Source of the DNA: Halodesulfovibrio sp.
GTDB lineage: Bacteria > Desulfobacterota > Desulfovibrionia > Desulfovibrionales > Desulfovibrionaceae
Direction: 5' to 3'
Assembly: GCF_015482765.1 (NCBI RefSeq)
Contig: NZ_JADMLB010000050.1
Span: 1 to 64,000, forward strand
Length of the DNA: 64,000 nucleotides
Shown: piece by piece, positions 18,353-26,692 of the stretch
How the letters are laid out: every line of letters begins with the position of its first letter
Position numbering within the stretch: the stretch's first letter is position 1
Translations under genes and position numbers: made by a program
Notes under the pieces: generated by a model
Databases searched by the model: none
What the model was told of the DNA's origin: nothing
Seen by the model: only the letters and a program-made list of their open reading frames with translations

Positions 18353-19495
18353 TTAAACAACGGCGTCCATTAACAGGTTATCACGGTGGATTGCTTCCGT
18401 GTAACAATGAGCACCCATAATATCTTCCAGTTCATCGCTATGCTTGCGTAAAACTTTCTTCAAATCCCGCGATGCATAGTTAGTCAGTCCCATGCCGATA
18501 ACGACACCTTCTTCTGAAACAACACGAACTAAAGCGCCCTGTTCAAATGTACCGTCAACACTGGAAATCCCTGCCGGAAGAAGGCTTTTTCCTCGTTCGA
18601 CAAGAGCTTTCTCTGCACCGGCATCAACCACTACGGAACCTTCAGGATCTGAATGATATGCGAGCCAGTACTTACGGCTGGAAACTTTTTTACTGTCCGG
18701 ACGAACCCATGTACCCATTTTCTCACCGGAAAATGCACGCACAATGGCATCCTTCTGTAACCCTGAAAGAATCAAAGTAGGAACACCTAACTGAGCAGCC
18801 CTACCCGCGGCTGTAAGCTTAGACAACATGCCGCCTGTGCCGACAGTGGTTTTGCCGCCGCACATGGCTTCAAGATTGAGAGACTGAATATCTTCTATCA
18901 CTTCAATCGGCTTGGCATCGGGGTCACCATCCGGATTGGAAGTGTACACACCTTTTGCTGATGTAAGATTGATATACAGATCTGCATTAACGACATTCAA
19001 CAGCAATGAAGCCAGATTATCGTTGTCCGTAAAGGCCAACTCGGCTGTCGCAACCGTGTCATTAGCGTTAACAATCGGAATAGCACGCCACCCAAGCAAA
19101 GAAGCAAAGGTATTTCGTGCGTTCAACAATCTGTTGCGATCTTTAAGATCATCACGGGTCAGCAAAACCTGCGCAGACATTTTTCCATTGGCAGTAAACT
19201 CTTCATTATAAAAATGCATGAGTCGTCCCTGTCCGACAGCAGCGGCAGCCTGTTTATCCGGCATACCCTTAATCTCACAACAGGTTTTTAAAACGGTTCT
19301 ACCCGCTGCAACAGCACCGGAAGACACCAGAACAACCTGTGTTCCACGGTCATGCAACTGTGCAAGCTGCTGTGTGAGATTTTTAATTACTGTAAGATCT
19401 ACTCCCAAACCGGAAGTAAGGACAGCGCTACCAACTTTAACAACAACACATTTAGCCCGGTTCAGAACCTGCTCGCGCTCCTGTTCCCAATCCAT
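18353..19495 (-). CDS. proB: Glutamate 5-kinase with PUA domain
   Basis: This enzyme makes glutamyl-5-phosphate, the first step of proline synthesis, in the cytoplasm. The 380-residue protein has an amino-acid kinase domain (KVGSAVLTSG near residue 20, VSSGAVAAGR near 58, and NANDTVAT near 145) and a C-terminal PUA domain (about 275-375) as in long-form ProB. The ribosome binding site AGGTGAATC precedes the ATG. It starts 14 bp after obg, so obg-proB is an operon. proA is not in the window. Confidence 0.95.
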   Translation of the reverse strand: MDWEQEREQVLNRAKCVVVKVGSAVLTSGLGVDLTVIKNLTQQLAQLHDRGTQVVLVSSGAVAAGRTVLKTCCEIKGMPDKQAAAAVGQGRLMHFYNEEFTANGKMSAQVLLTRDDLKDRNRLLNARNTFASLLGWRAIPIVNANDTVATAELAFTDNDNLASLLLNVVNADLYINLTSAKGVYTSNPDGDPDAKPIEVIEDIQSLNLEAMCGGKTTVGTGGMLSKLTAAGRAAQLGVPTLILSGLQKDAIVRAFSGEKMGTWVRPDSKKVSSRKYWLAYHSDPEGSVVVDAGAEKALVERGKSLLPAGISSVDGTFEQGALVRVVSEEGVVIGMGLTNYASRDLKKVLRKHSDELEDIMGAHCYTEAIHRDNLLMDAVV

Positions 19496-19509
19496 GATTC
19501 ACCTGCGAT

Positions 19510-20628
19510 TTATTCTTCAGTCACCCATACAACTTCCACATCGGAGAAGTCATCTTCGTCTTCATCTTCGTCCTCAAGTTCCCATGTGCGTGCAGTGTTA
19601 ACCGGAACGCTCATGTCGAGGGTATCACGAAGTTTCCACATCTCTTCAACCACTTCTTCCACGCCGACATTATTCAATGCAGACATAAAGTAGACGGTAC
19701 GTCCGTCTTCAGCAGCTTTTTCCTTAAGATGCTCTACAATCTCCTCATCAGCAAGGTCAATTTTGTTAATAACCTGAAGCTGTAAACGATCACCAAGAAC
19801 AGCGTCGAATTTGAGAAGTTCTTCGTTAATAAGATCAAAACCGGACCATGGATCTTCAAGATCTACGTCTTCTATGCTGAGGATATGCACGAGAAAACGG
19901 GTTCGTTCCACATGCTTGAGGAAACGATGCCCCAATCCCTGTCCTTCGTGAGCGCCCTCAATCAAACCGGGAATATCAGCAATGACCATTCTCTGGTCAG
20001 TATCGTACTCGTTAATCATTACACCGAGGTTTGGTGTAAGCGTCGTAAATGCGTAGTTAGCAATCTTTGGACGAGCAGCGGATACTTTTGAAATAAAAGT
20101 TGATTTACCGGCATTCGGAAGACCGAGAAGACCGGCGTCAGCAAGAATTTTCAGCTCAAGGCGAACTTTAATAGCTTCGCCCTCTTCACCCGGCTGGGCA
20201 AAGCGTGGAGTACGCATTGTTGCTGATTTAAAAAATTCGTTACCGTGACCGCCACGACCACCGCGACAAAGAAGAATTTCTTCATCCGGCTCAGACAGGT
20301 CAGCCACGAGTTCTTCTACACCATCTTCGCGGATAGCGTACAAGAGAGTACCTACAGGCAGATCAAGAATAAGATCTTTACCTTTACGACCAAACATCTG
20401 GCTGCCGCCACCGGAATGACCGCCTTCTGCCGCGTAATTTCGCTTTAAACGGAAGTCATACAAGGAGAGCAGCTTAGAGGAGCCGCGAACAAACACGTTA
20501 CCGCCGTCACCGCCGTCACCGCCGTCCGGTCCGCCTTTAGGGATAAATTTTTCTCTGCGGAAGGATACGCAGCCGTTGCCGCCCTTGCCGGCACGAATAT
20601 TGATGATTGCTTCATCTACAAAACGCAT
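19510..20628 (-). CDS. obg: Obg-family ribosome-associated GTPase
   Basis: This 372-residue GTPase acts in late 50S assembly and growth control. The glycine-rich Obg domain covers residues 1-158. The G domain starts with G1 GLPNAGKS at 169-176, and an NKID motif follows. The tail after about 345 is a short acidic run (ELEDEDEDEDDFSD) in place of the OCT domain of many Gram-positive homologues. I chose the ATG at 20628 (MRFVDEAIINIRAG) because it matches the family N-terminus; an upstream in-frame start at 20688 would add 20 unrelated residues. It follows rplU-rpmA, the classic neighbourhood, but a terminator intervenes. Confidence 0.94.
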   Translation of the reverse strand: MRFVDEAIINIRAGKGGNGCVSFRREKFIPKGGPDGGDGGDGGNVFVRGSSKLLSLYDFRLKRNYAAEGGHSGGGSQMFGRKGKDLILDLPVGTLLYAIREDGVEELVADLSEPDEEILLCRGGRGGHGNEFFKSATMRTPRFAQPGEEGEAIKVRLELKILADAGLLGLPNAGKSTFISKVSAARPKIANYAFTTLTPNLGVMINEYDTDQRMVIADIPGLIEGAHEGQGLGHRFLKHVERTRFLVHILSIEDVDLEDPWSGFDLINEELLKFDAVLGDRLQLQVINKIDLADEEIVEHLKEKAAEDGRTVYFMSALNNVGVEEVVEEMWKLRDTLDMSVPVNTARTWELEDEDEDEDDFSDVEVVWVTEE

Positions 20629-20872
20629 AATGTATTGCCTTACCTTGAGATTGTGGACAATGCACCTGTGCACGCAAACTTGCTGCAATAAGTATAAAAT
20701 CAGGTGACTATGATCCGGACATAAGAAACTGCCACGGCATATTCAATTGTCTTCAATCTTCTTCTGGTTAGATTTTTGCGGAATTATATCGTATGTGCCC
20801 GCGTGCGTACAGGGTGAGATATTGGGTAACGGGTACGGAATTACTGCCCGTAGTAAGACCCGCTCTATACAC

Positions 20873-20906
20873 AAAAAAAGGCGGAAGCGCATTGCGACTT
20901 CCGCCT
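20873..20906 (-). terminator. Terminator after rpmA
   Basis: AGGCGGAAG (20879-20887) pairs with CTTCCGCCT (20898-20906), with an inner CGC/GCG. The A-run 20873-20879 is the U-run on the minus strand. It separates rplU-rpmA from obg-proB. Confidence 0.88.
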
Positions 20907-20928
20907 GTCAGGTCACTATAAAAGTGGA

Positions 20929-21201
20929 TTACTCAGCAGCAAATGGAACAATGCTTACACGAGTTTTCACAGCTTTCTTGCGCAGGTACTTTTCGTACTT
21001 AACTACGCCGTCAACCTTTGCGAACAGGGTAAAGTCTCTACCCATGCCTACGTTTTCACCAGGGAAAACTTTGGTGCCGAGCTGACGAACAAGGATGTTG
21101 CCAGCAAGAACATTCTGACCACCGTAGCATTTAACGCCACGTCGTTGGCCGTTTGAGTCGCGGCCGTTTCTGGAACTACCACCAGCTTTCTTATGTGCCA
21201 T
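20929..21201 (-). CDS. rpmA: Large ribosomal subunit protein L27
   Basis: This 90-residue bL27 begins [20 protein letters not shown], the mature type of N-terminus that reaches the peptidyl-transferase centre, with no Firmicute-type cleavable leader. It lies 25 bp after rplU in the usual rplU-rpmA order and ends at a strong terminator. Confidence 0.97.
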   Translation of the reverse strand: MAHKKAGGSSRNGRDSNGQRRGVKCYGGQNVLAGNILVRQLGTKVFPGENVGMGRDFTLFAKVDGVVKYEKYLRKKAVKTRVSIVPFAAE

Positions 21202-21226
21202 GATTTACACTCCTTTCAAAAATTTA

Positions 21227-21535
21227 CTAGGCTTCGATGCCTTTGATTTTAAGAGCAGTGTATGCCTGACGGTGACCCTGCTTTTTACGGGAGTCATGAC
21301 GACGACGTTTTTTGAAGATAACAATCTTCTTGCCGCGGCCATGCTCGAGCACTTCAGCGGTAACTTTAGCACCTTCAACGTAAGGAGCGCCTACGGAAAG
21401 CTCATCACCACCAACCAAAAGAACTTTATCGAGAACGATTTCGCTACCAGCTTCTGCTTCGAGCTTCTCAACAAAAATTTTTCCGCCTTCTTCAACACGG
21501 AACTGCTTACCGCCAGTTTCGACGATTGCGTACAT
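21227..21535 (-). CDS. rplU: Large ribosomal subunit protein L21
   Basis: This 102-residue bL21 begins [17 protein letters not shown] and contains the conserved [16 protein letters not shown] rRNA-binding segment near residue 78. The ribosome binding site is GGAGGATAAAT. It is the first gene of the rplU-rpmA operon, with a promoter just upstream. Confidence 0.97.
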   Translation of the reverse strand: MYAIVETGGKQFRVEEGGKIFVEKLEAEAGSEIVLDKVLLVGGDELSVGAPYVEGAKVTAEVLEHGRGKKIVIFKKRRRHDSRKKQGHRQAYTALKIKGIEA

Positions 21536-21565
21536 AATATTTATCCTCCAAAGAAAGAAAGGTAG

Positions 21566-21596
21566 ACTATACCTCTTTCCAAGGAAAGGGTGTCAA
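21566..21596 (-). promoter_or_regulatory. Candidate sigma-70 promoter of rplU-rpmA
   Basis: On the minus strand TTGACA (21591-21596) is followed 19 bp later by TATAGT (21566-21571). The hairpin-forming CTTTCC/GGAAAG lies in the spacer. The 19-bp spacing is longer than ideal, but the hexamers are good and the position fits a short leader of about 25 bases. Confidence 0.55.
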
Positions 21597-21847
21597 CCTG
21601 GTTTGCTTTTTTAAGAGCAATGTCAAAAGGGAAGCAATGCCCTATCATGCTGCCTTGCGATTGACAAGTATCTATTTACACTTTTCCCTCAATTCATCCA
21701 AGAAAAACCTAATGACTCCGCATAAAACACCTTGGCGCTGAATACATGAGAACCATTTTCAAATTTGCAAGAGTAAATATCATTGTCGCTAAGAAAATTT
21801 ATAACTGACAGCACCATACGGTTCTAGTAGTCACTAACTGAGTGTGT

Positions 21848-21983
21848 CTCATCTCGTGTCCGGAGAGAAGTACCGCACCAAGGCCCTCCCCCAAGGCTTT
21901 TCTCTCCGGACCCTGTAAGCAATAAGGATTTATCCTTATCACTATATTTGCAGTCCTGACGAACGTCAGGACTGCTTTTTTTT
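21848..21983 (+). ncRNA. Candidate small RNA with C-rich loop and intrinsic terminator
   Basis: No protein fits here. A perfect 12-bp stem GTCCGGAGAGAA (21858-21869) / TTCTCTCCGGAC (21900-21911) encloses a 30-base loop containing CCCTCCCCC (21884-21892), complementary to Shine-Dalgarno sequences. A second hairpin ATAAGGAT/ATCCTTAT lies at 21922-21939. An 11-bp terminator GCAGTCCTGAC (21950-21960) / GTCAGGACTGC (21965-21975) is followed by T8. The 5' end is a guess, since no clear promoter was found. It matches none of the housekeeping RNAs I know (4.5S, 6S, tmRNA, RNase P). Confidence 0.5.
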
Positions 21984-22890
21984 ATCCTCTACAAAATTCA
22001 TACATACGCTCATTAAAATAAACAGCGAACCTTCACCACGCGACCACTCCAGCACCAAGCATTTTTGTCAGAAGGATGCCGATTGGTCCCCTTTTCCTGT
22101 AACCGGACACATCTAAAAAATGATTGGTCAAGCAATCAGTTACATGCGCTACAACGCATAATGCAGCAAAAAAACATACTGTACCGTGGAACCTGTTACA
22201 TCGGATTTCGCTTGCTTCACTGACAAACAATAGAATGTAGTACGTAAACTACCAATACAATCTGTCCACATAACAACAAACTCCATTTCACAGTACTACA
22301 TCACAAGCCGCAATGAGCGCTCACCCATAGGACACACAGCCCTCAAAATGATAACACACAATAATTACAGATTTTTTATTGAAAAAACTACAATCAGTAT
22401 CGTTAGTCTAAAAGACCTGCCGTATGCTACCCCCCTCAGCACAACGTTCTATAAGTCACAGACAAAAAGTGATCTGGCGCTTTCATTTTAAACACTAGAC
22501 ACTCAACTTATAACATTTACACTTCCATAACTATTGTGTCTCATTGATACACTCTTCACGAAACCGCTTCCACAAAGTGAAACAGCTCGTAACACATTTT
22601 CATTTTCCAAAACAAATATATGCAATCTTTTCGGACGTCTAAACGGAAAGCTCTAAAAAATGATGTAAATGCAACACGTTTAAGGGTTGCATCTTGAAAA
22701 AAATAGCCTTATCTAACACTCACATTATTGAGGTGCAGCACTCCTTGTTCCATACAAGCAGTTCTCGACCCAAACGGTAGACAGCTAACTCCACTTGGCT
22801 TTCATTTCCGTTACACCCCGATAATAGAAATTTGTAAGACTGTGTTCATAGTGGCCTACGTATTAAGATGAGATACGATACCGATTTTTA
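21984..22890. other. Long intergenic stretch without recognisable genes
   Basis: About 0.9 kb in which every reading frame is short or lacks a ribosome binding site. A 65-codon minus-strand frame at 22033-22230 is not convincing. Minor dyads occur, for example ATGCAAC/GTTGCAT around 22667-22692. I see nothing else I can name. Confidence 0.5.
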
Positions 22891-22894
22891 CTAG

Positions 22895-22993
22895 GCAGAT
22901 CCGGTTCTTCTCCACTTTCCGGATAACCGCACACTACATCACATGTCTAACATTTCAGCCCGCTTTCGTGGCAGAAAGCGGGCTCTTTTTTTT
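22895..22993 (+). ncRNA. Candidate second small RNA or terminated leader
   Basis: ATCCGG (22899-22904) can pair with CCGGAT (22919-22924), and CGGTT (22902-22906) can pair with AACCG (22925-22929). The two pairings exclude each other. A strong terminator follows: GCCCGCTTTC (22958-22967) / GAAAGCGGGC (22974-22983), then TCT8. It ends a plus-strand transcript that contains no gene, 376 bp before rmlA. The 5' end is undetermined. Confidence 0.4.
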
Positions 22994-23249
22994 AGCAATT
23001 ACAACGCAAAGCAGATCACACGCTTCCCCTTCTTACGCATCACTCATCATCACCTTCACAGCTCCTTCTACCTCTTTCGCTGCACTATCGGCTCATGATG
23101 AACGGAAAAATATAACCGTCCAGCTCACCTCTATGGTCGTTGTATTTTCAGGCAACGCACTTTTGTTCCATTACACGAAAGACACAGCTTAACGTTACAT
23201 TACAATTTCCCGTCCACCAAATGAGCAACACCTGAAGACTTACTATGAG

Positions 23250-23267
23250 AATACGAAATTTCGTATT
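23250..23267. promoter_or_regulatory. Perfect 18-bp palindrome upstream of rmlA
   Basis: AATACGAAATTTCGTATT is a perfect 9+9 palindrome without a spacer, about 103 bp before the rmlA ATG. Its form suggests an operator for a dimeric regulator more than a hairpin. No factor is identified. Confidence 0.4.
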
Positions 23268-23369
23268 TTCACGACTGAGCAATTGAACAGAGATAAAATC
23301 TGTTGCACAAGCAGTAAGCTGCACGTAAAAAAGCACATCGACCACCTTGAAGAATAAGGACTATATTCT

Positions 23370-24236
23370 ATGAAAGGCATTATCCTCGCCGGCGGTTCCG
23401 GCACCAGACTGTACCCGATTACACGCGGTGTCTGTAAACAGCTGCTGCCAGTTTATGACAAGCCGATGATATACTACCCGCTTTCAACACTGATGCTCGC
23501 AGGCATTCGTGAAATTTGCATTATATCCACCCCTGATGATCTGCCACGTTTCAAAGGCATGTTCGGAGACGGCTCACAACTGGGTCTAAAACTCGAATAC
23601 ATAGAACAACCCAAACCGGAAGGGCTTGCTCAAGCATTTATTCTTGCGGAAAATTTTATCGGAGACTCTCCGGTGAGTCTGATACTCGGCGACAACCTTT
23701 TCTACAGCGACGGCTTAACAGAAATGCTGGAACGCTGTGCCTCCATTACTCACGGAGGCGTTGTTTTCGGATATCATGTTCTTGATCCGGAACGATACGG
23801 CGTTGTCGAATTCGATGAAAACTTTAACGCATTAAGCGTTGAAGAAAAGCCGGAAAACCCGAGATCATCCTATGCTGTTACCGGTCTGTACTTTTTCGAC
23901 AACCGTGCAGTGGAATTTGCTAAAAAAATTACCCCGTCTCCACGTGGAGAGCTGGAAATTACCGACATGGTAGACATGTATCTTCAGGACGGCTCATTAA
24001 AAGTAGAAGTTCTGGGTCGGGGAATGGCATGGCTGGACACTGGAACATTTGACTCAATGCAGCAGGCATCATCTTTTGTTCAAACAGTGCAGAGCAGGCA
24101 AGGATTGAAGATTGCTTGCATTGAAGAAGTTGCATACTTTAAGGGCTATATAGATAAAGAGCAGCTTAAAGCACTTGCACAGCCAATGCTTAAAAATGAT
24201 TATGGACAATATTTAATGCGGCTTGTTGAAGCATAA
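23370..24236 (+). CDS. rmlA: Glucose-1-phosphate thymidylyltransferase
   Basis: This 288-residue nucleotidyltransferase joins dTTP and glucose-1-phosphate to dTDP-glucose, the entry to dTDP-rhamnose and other surface sugars. The nucleotide-binding loop GGSGTRLYP is at residues 8-16, followed by the family motifs [17 protein letters not shown] and LGDNLFY. The length is normal. rmlB, rmlC and rmlD are not adjacent and the gene is monocistronic, ending at a strong terminator. This solitary placement is unusual but known in other genomes. Confidence 0.95.
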   Translation: MKGIILAGGSGTRLYPITRGVCKQLLPVYDKPMIYYPLSTLMLAGIREICIISTPDDLPRFKGMFGDGSQLGLKLEYIEQPKPEGLAQAFILAENFIGDSPVSLILGDNLFYSDGLTEMLERCASITHGGVVFGYHVLDPERYGVVEFDENFNALSVEEKPENPRSSYAVTGLYFFDNRAVEFAKKITPSPRGELEITDMVDMYLQDGSLKVEVLGRGMAWLDTGTFDSMQQASSFVQTVQSRQGLKIACIEEVAYFKGYIDKEQLKALAQPMLKNDYGQYLMRLVEA

Positions 24237-24282
24237 AAAAAAGACCGTTACATGCTTGCCAACATGTAACGGTCTTTTTTTT
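24235..24282. terminator. Bidirectional terminator after rmlA
   Basis: AAGACCGTTACATG (24241-24254) pairs with CATGTAACGGTCTT (24263-24276), a 14-bp stem. An A-run precedes it and a T-run follows it, so it can also end the minus-strand transcript of the small gene at 24341-24481. Confidence 0.92.
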
Positions 24283-24296
24283 CTTGATAGACATAC

Positions 24297-24316
24297 TTTC
24301 CGGTGCGCACCGGAAA
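24297..24316. repeat. Perfect 20-bp palindrome
   Basis: TTTCCGGTGCGCACCGGAAA is a perfect 10+10 palindrome, 24 bp beyond the stop of the small membrane-protein gene on the minus strand. It lacks an adjacent U-run, so it is not a classical terminator by itself; it could be a transcript-end hairpin or a protein site. Confidence 0.5.
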
Positions 24317-24340
24317 CGGGGTTCCCCCCAAAATTAGAGT

Positions 24341-24481
24341 CTAATGGTCAAGATGCTCGCCTTTTTTCACACGATAAATCGCGGTGGAAAAAATGACCAC
24401 AAAGTAGATAAAAATAAGGCCAACACCCACAAAGCCCTGAGGTGTTGAATGCATCATGCCTTCAAAAAGCTCTCCTAACAT
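24341..24481 (-). CDS. Small single-span membrane protein (46 residues)
   Basis: This short gene is easily missed. It encodes 46 residues beginning MLGELFEGMMHS, with one strongly hydrophobic segment (about residues 16-35, GFVGVGLIFIYFVVIFSTAI), then a basic and His-containing tail (YRVKKGEHLDH). An excellent ribosome binding site, AAGGAG, sits seven bases before the ATG. A single helix with a positively charged cytoplasmic end resembles small subunits or regulators of larger membrane complexes. The partner is unknown, and no membrane complex gene is adjacent. Confidence 0.72.
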   Translation of the reverse strand: MLGELFEGMMHSTPQGFVGVGLIFIYFVVIFSTAIYRVKKGEHLDH

Positions 24482-24666
24482 AGCTCCACTCCTTTTACTC
24501 TTTCCAATAACCCCTGCAACGCAAAAAAAGTAGTTGCGCTATTTAGTAAAAATGTCAAGATCAGTTTTGCAAATTCAGCAAAACAATTTTCCTGTTATCC
24601 CTTGTAGCACAAGGCATATTGTTTTTTTATAACCCTTCTTCAAGTTTTCATCTATCCGGATTTTAT

Positions 24667-26067
24667 ATGACAACCAATGATTCACAGTTCGCCAAAGGCG
24701 ACACCCTTACCCTGACCATTGATGCGCTGGCTACCGGCGGCAAAGCTCTTTCCCGTCTGAACGGCATGGTCATCTTTATGGACAAAGGTATCCCTGGCCA
24801 GACTGTTGAAGTAAAAATTACCAAAAAGAAAAAGCGATTCGCAGAAGCTGTGCTTACCAAAGTCATCAGCGATGCTCCTGATCAGATCGCTCCACGCTGC
24901 GGCCACTTCGGTACCTGTGGCGGCTGCCTGTGGCAGAATATGGAATACAGTAAACAGCTTGAATGGAAAAAACGTTTCGTATCCGACAGCCTTAACCGTA
25001 TCGCCGGTGCTCAGGATATTGTTGTAAACGACCCTATTCCATCTCCCGATACATTTTTCTACAGAAACAAAATGGAATTTGCTTTTGGCGACAAGCAGGG
25101 TCAAATTTCAGTAGGTCTTCGTCGTTACGGCACCCATAACGTTGTTGATTTACACGAGTGCTACCTCCAGAGTGAACACACTATGGAGCTTGTTGATCTT
25201 GTGCGTGAATTCGTCAACAGCACACCTGCACTCACTGCCTACGACGCCAATGCTCGCAGAGGATACCTGCGTTTTCTGGTTATACGTGAAACAAAACATA
25301 CCAACCAGTGTATGGTTCAGGTTATCACCGGAAAAGACACCACAAATGGAGACCAGCAGCACCGCGCTATCAAACAGCTCGGTCAACTCCTGCAGGAACG
25401 TATGAATGTAACAACATTCATCCATTCTATACGCACCCATACTACACAGGTAGCATACGGTGAAAAAACCGTTGCAGTGCTGGGACAAAAATCACTCACA
25501 GAAGTCCTCAACTTTGAAAACGGCATGCCTTCACTGTCGTTAACATCTCACGCTGACGGGTTCTTCCAGGTCAATACTGACGCAACAGCACGCCTCTACG
25601 GTACAGCTGTTGAGCTTGCAGAACTCACAGGCTCAGAAAAAGTATGGGATCTGTACTGTGGCGTGGGCGGCATCGCTCTGTCTGCTGCCCCTAATGCTAC
25701 CGATGTGTTTGCTATGGAGATTACTCCGCAAGCAATCGAATCTGCCAATGAGAACGCAACCATCAACAACATCAACAACGTGCGCTTTGTAAGCGGCGAT
25801 GTTCGCAGTGCGCTGGAAAACGAGCCTTCCGAACCGGATGTAGTTTTTGTTGACCCACCGCGCTCAGGCATGAATCCGGAAGTTGTTGAACTCATCATGG
25901 AACGCAAACCTAAACGAATTATTTACGTATCCTGCGACCCTGCTACGCAAGCTCGAGATATTGGCATTTTGAATAGCCAATATGCAGTAACAACTGTTCA
26001 ACCGGTCGATATGTTCCCGCAAACGGCACATATCGAAAACATCATCCGACTTGATCTTACAGTTTAG
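24667..26067 (+). CDS. rlmD: 23S rRNA (uracil-5-)-methyltransferase, RlmD/RumA family
   Basis: This SAM-dependent enzyme forms 5-methyluridine in 23S rRNA. The 466-residue protein has a TRAM domain (about residues 5-65), then the iron-sulfur cysteines C78, C84 and C87 with a fourth in LHECYLQ. The SAM motif is LYCGVGGIAL, and the nucleophile region is VSCDPAT. I preferred the ATG at 24667 because the TRAM domain begins there; a TTG at 24619 would add 16 unlikely residues. Neither start has a strong ribosome binding site. The RumA/RlmC/RlmD/TrmA family is certain, the exact target uridine less so. Confidence 0.88.
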   Translation: MTTNDSQFAKGDTLTLTIDALATGGKALSRLNGMVIFMDKGIPGQTVEVKITKKKKRFAEAVLTKVISDAPDQIAPRCGHFGTCGGCLWQNMEYSKQLEWKKRFVSDSLNRIAGAQDIVVNDPIPSPDTFFYRNKMEFAFGDKQGQISVGLRRYGTHNVVDLHECYLQSEHTMELVDLVREFVNSTPALTAYDANARRGYLRFLVIRETKHTNQCMVQVITGKDTTNGDQQHRAIKQLGQLLQERMNVTTFIHSIRTHTTQVAYGEKTVAVLGQKSLTEVLNFENGMPSLSLTSHADGFFQVNTDATARLYGTAVELAELTGSEKVWDLYCGVGGIALSAAPNATDVFAMEITPQAIESANENATINNINNVRFVSGDVRSALENEPSEPDVVFVDPPRSGMNPEVVELIMERKPKRIIYVSCDPATQARDIGILNSQYAVTTVQPVDMFPQTAHIENIIRLDLTV

Positions 26068-26071
26068 CACA

Positions 26072-26110
26072 CAAAAAAAAGAGTGATACCGAAAGGTTCA
26101 CTCTTTTTTT
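26072..26110 (+). terminator. Terminator of the RNA methyltransferase gene
   Basis: GAGTGA (26081-26086) pairs with TCACTC (26098-26103), extended by ACC/GGT around a GAAA tetraloop and followed by a T-run. The A-run before it makes it potentially bidirectional. Confidence 0.88.
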
Positions 26111-26313
26111 CTTTTGTCTCTACCACTAGCGTAGGCAGTACATCTAAAAAAGACACCACTCCTCATTAAAAAATGCAAAGGCGAAAAAGCAGTTTTTCAT
26201 CAACAAAAATTTATAGCAAAAACGTTGCCTCTACTGGCTGAAAAACGCTGCTGTTTGCACACTCAACCCACTTGTTTTGTGTGAAAAAAAGAACAAAAAA
26301 GCGGCTTCATAAG

Positions 26314-26342
26314 TTGACGCAAAGTATCGTGCGTGATAACTC
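26314..26342 (+). promoter_or_regulatory. Candidate promoter of the F0 operon
   Basis: TTGACG (26314-26319) is followed 15 bp later by GATAAC (26335-26340), or 17 bp later by TAACTC. It lies about 75-100 bp before atpZ and immediately upstream of the Rex-like dyad, which would then sit near the transcription start. Confidence 0.4.
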
Positions 26343-26351
26343 CAAACCAAC

Positions 26352-26369
26352 TTGTGAACGATTGCACGA
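26352..26369 (+). promoter_or_regulatory. Candidate Rex operator upstream of atpZ
   Basis: TTGTGAACGATTGCACGA matches the Rex dyad TTGTGAA-N4-TTCACAA at 12 of 14 specified positions. It lies 47 bp before the atpZ start, downstream of the candidate promoter, a position suited to repression. Rex is known to sense NADH/NAD and to control energy genes, including in Desulfovibrio; the site itself is inferred. Confidence 0.55.
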
Positions 26370-26416
26370 AGTGATTCAGCTTATGCAGCACTTTCGCATG
26401 CTAAGGAAAATCATTT

Positions 26417-26692
26417 ATGGTCGTTAAGAAAAACAAGGGAACTAATCCCGGAAAATACGTCGATACAATGGGAACAGTCGGTACGATTGGTCTCCATATG
26501 GTATCTCACCCCGCAGTGGGGGCGGTGGCAGGTTATTTTCTGGATGATTGGTTAGGAACAAAACCTTGGATGTTCATAACCTTTCTGATTCTCGGTGTGA
26601 TCGCCGGATTCAGAGCTGTGTATGCTGATACCAAGAAGGTAATGAGGAATCAGGATAAAGAAGATAATGAAAGATTTCAGCGAAAAGATTGA
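26417..26692 (+). CDS. atpZ: AtpZ/AtpI-type F0F1-ATPase accessory protein
   Basis: This 91-residue membrane protein belongs to the ATPase gene1/AtpZ family: two membrane spans (about residues 31-46 and 51-69) with a short loop containing DDWLGTKPW. Such proteins sit at the head of atp operons and have been linked to c-ring assembly and divalent cation handling. The ribosome binding site is AAGGAAA. Its end overlaps the next gene by 26 bp, indicating coupling. Confidence 0.82.
   Translation: MVVKKNKGTNPGKYVDTMGTVGTIGLHMVSHPAVGAVAGYFLDDWLGTKPWMFITFLILGVIAGFRAVYADTKKVMRNQDKEDNERFQRKD

Noticed and set aside
21848-21983. Identity of the candidate small RNA as 4.5S, 6S, tmRNA or selenocysteine tRNA
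   Set aside because: The diagnostic sequences (for example GGAAGCAGC of SRP RNA, the resume codon region, or a T-loop GTTCGA) are missing and the length does not fit.
22033-22230. Minus-strand 65-codon frame in the long intergenic stretch
   Set aside because: It has no ribosome binding site, poor codon use and no similarity to known proteins that I can recognise.
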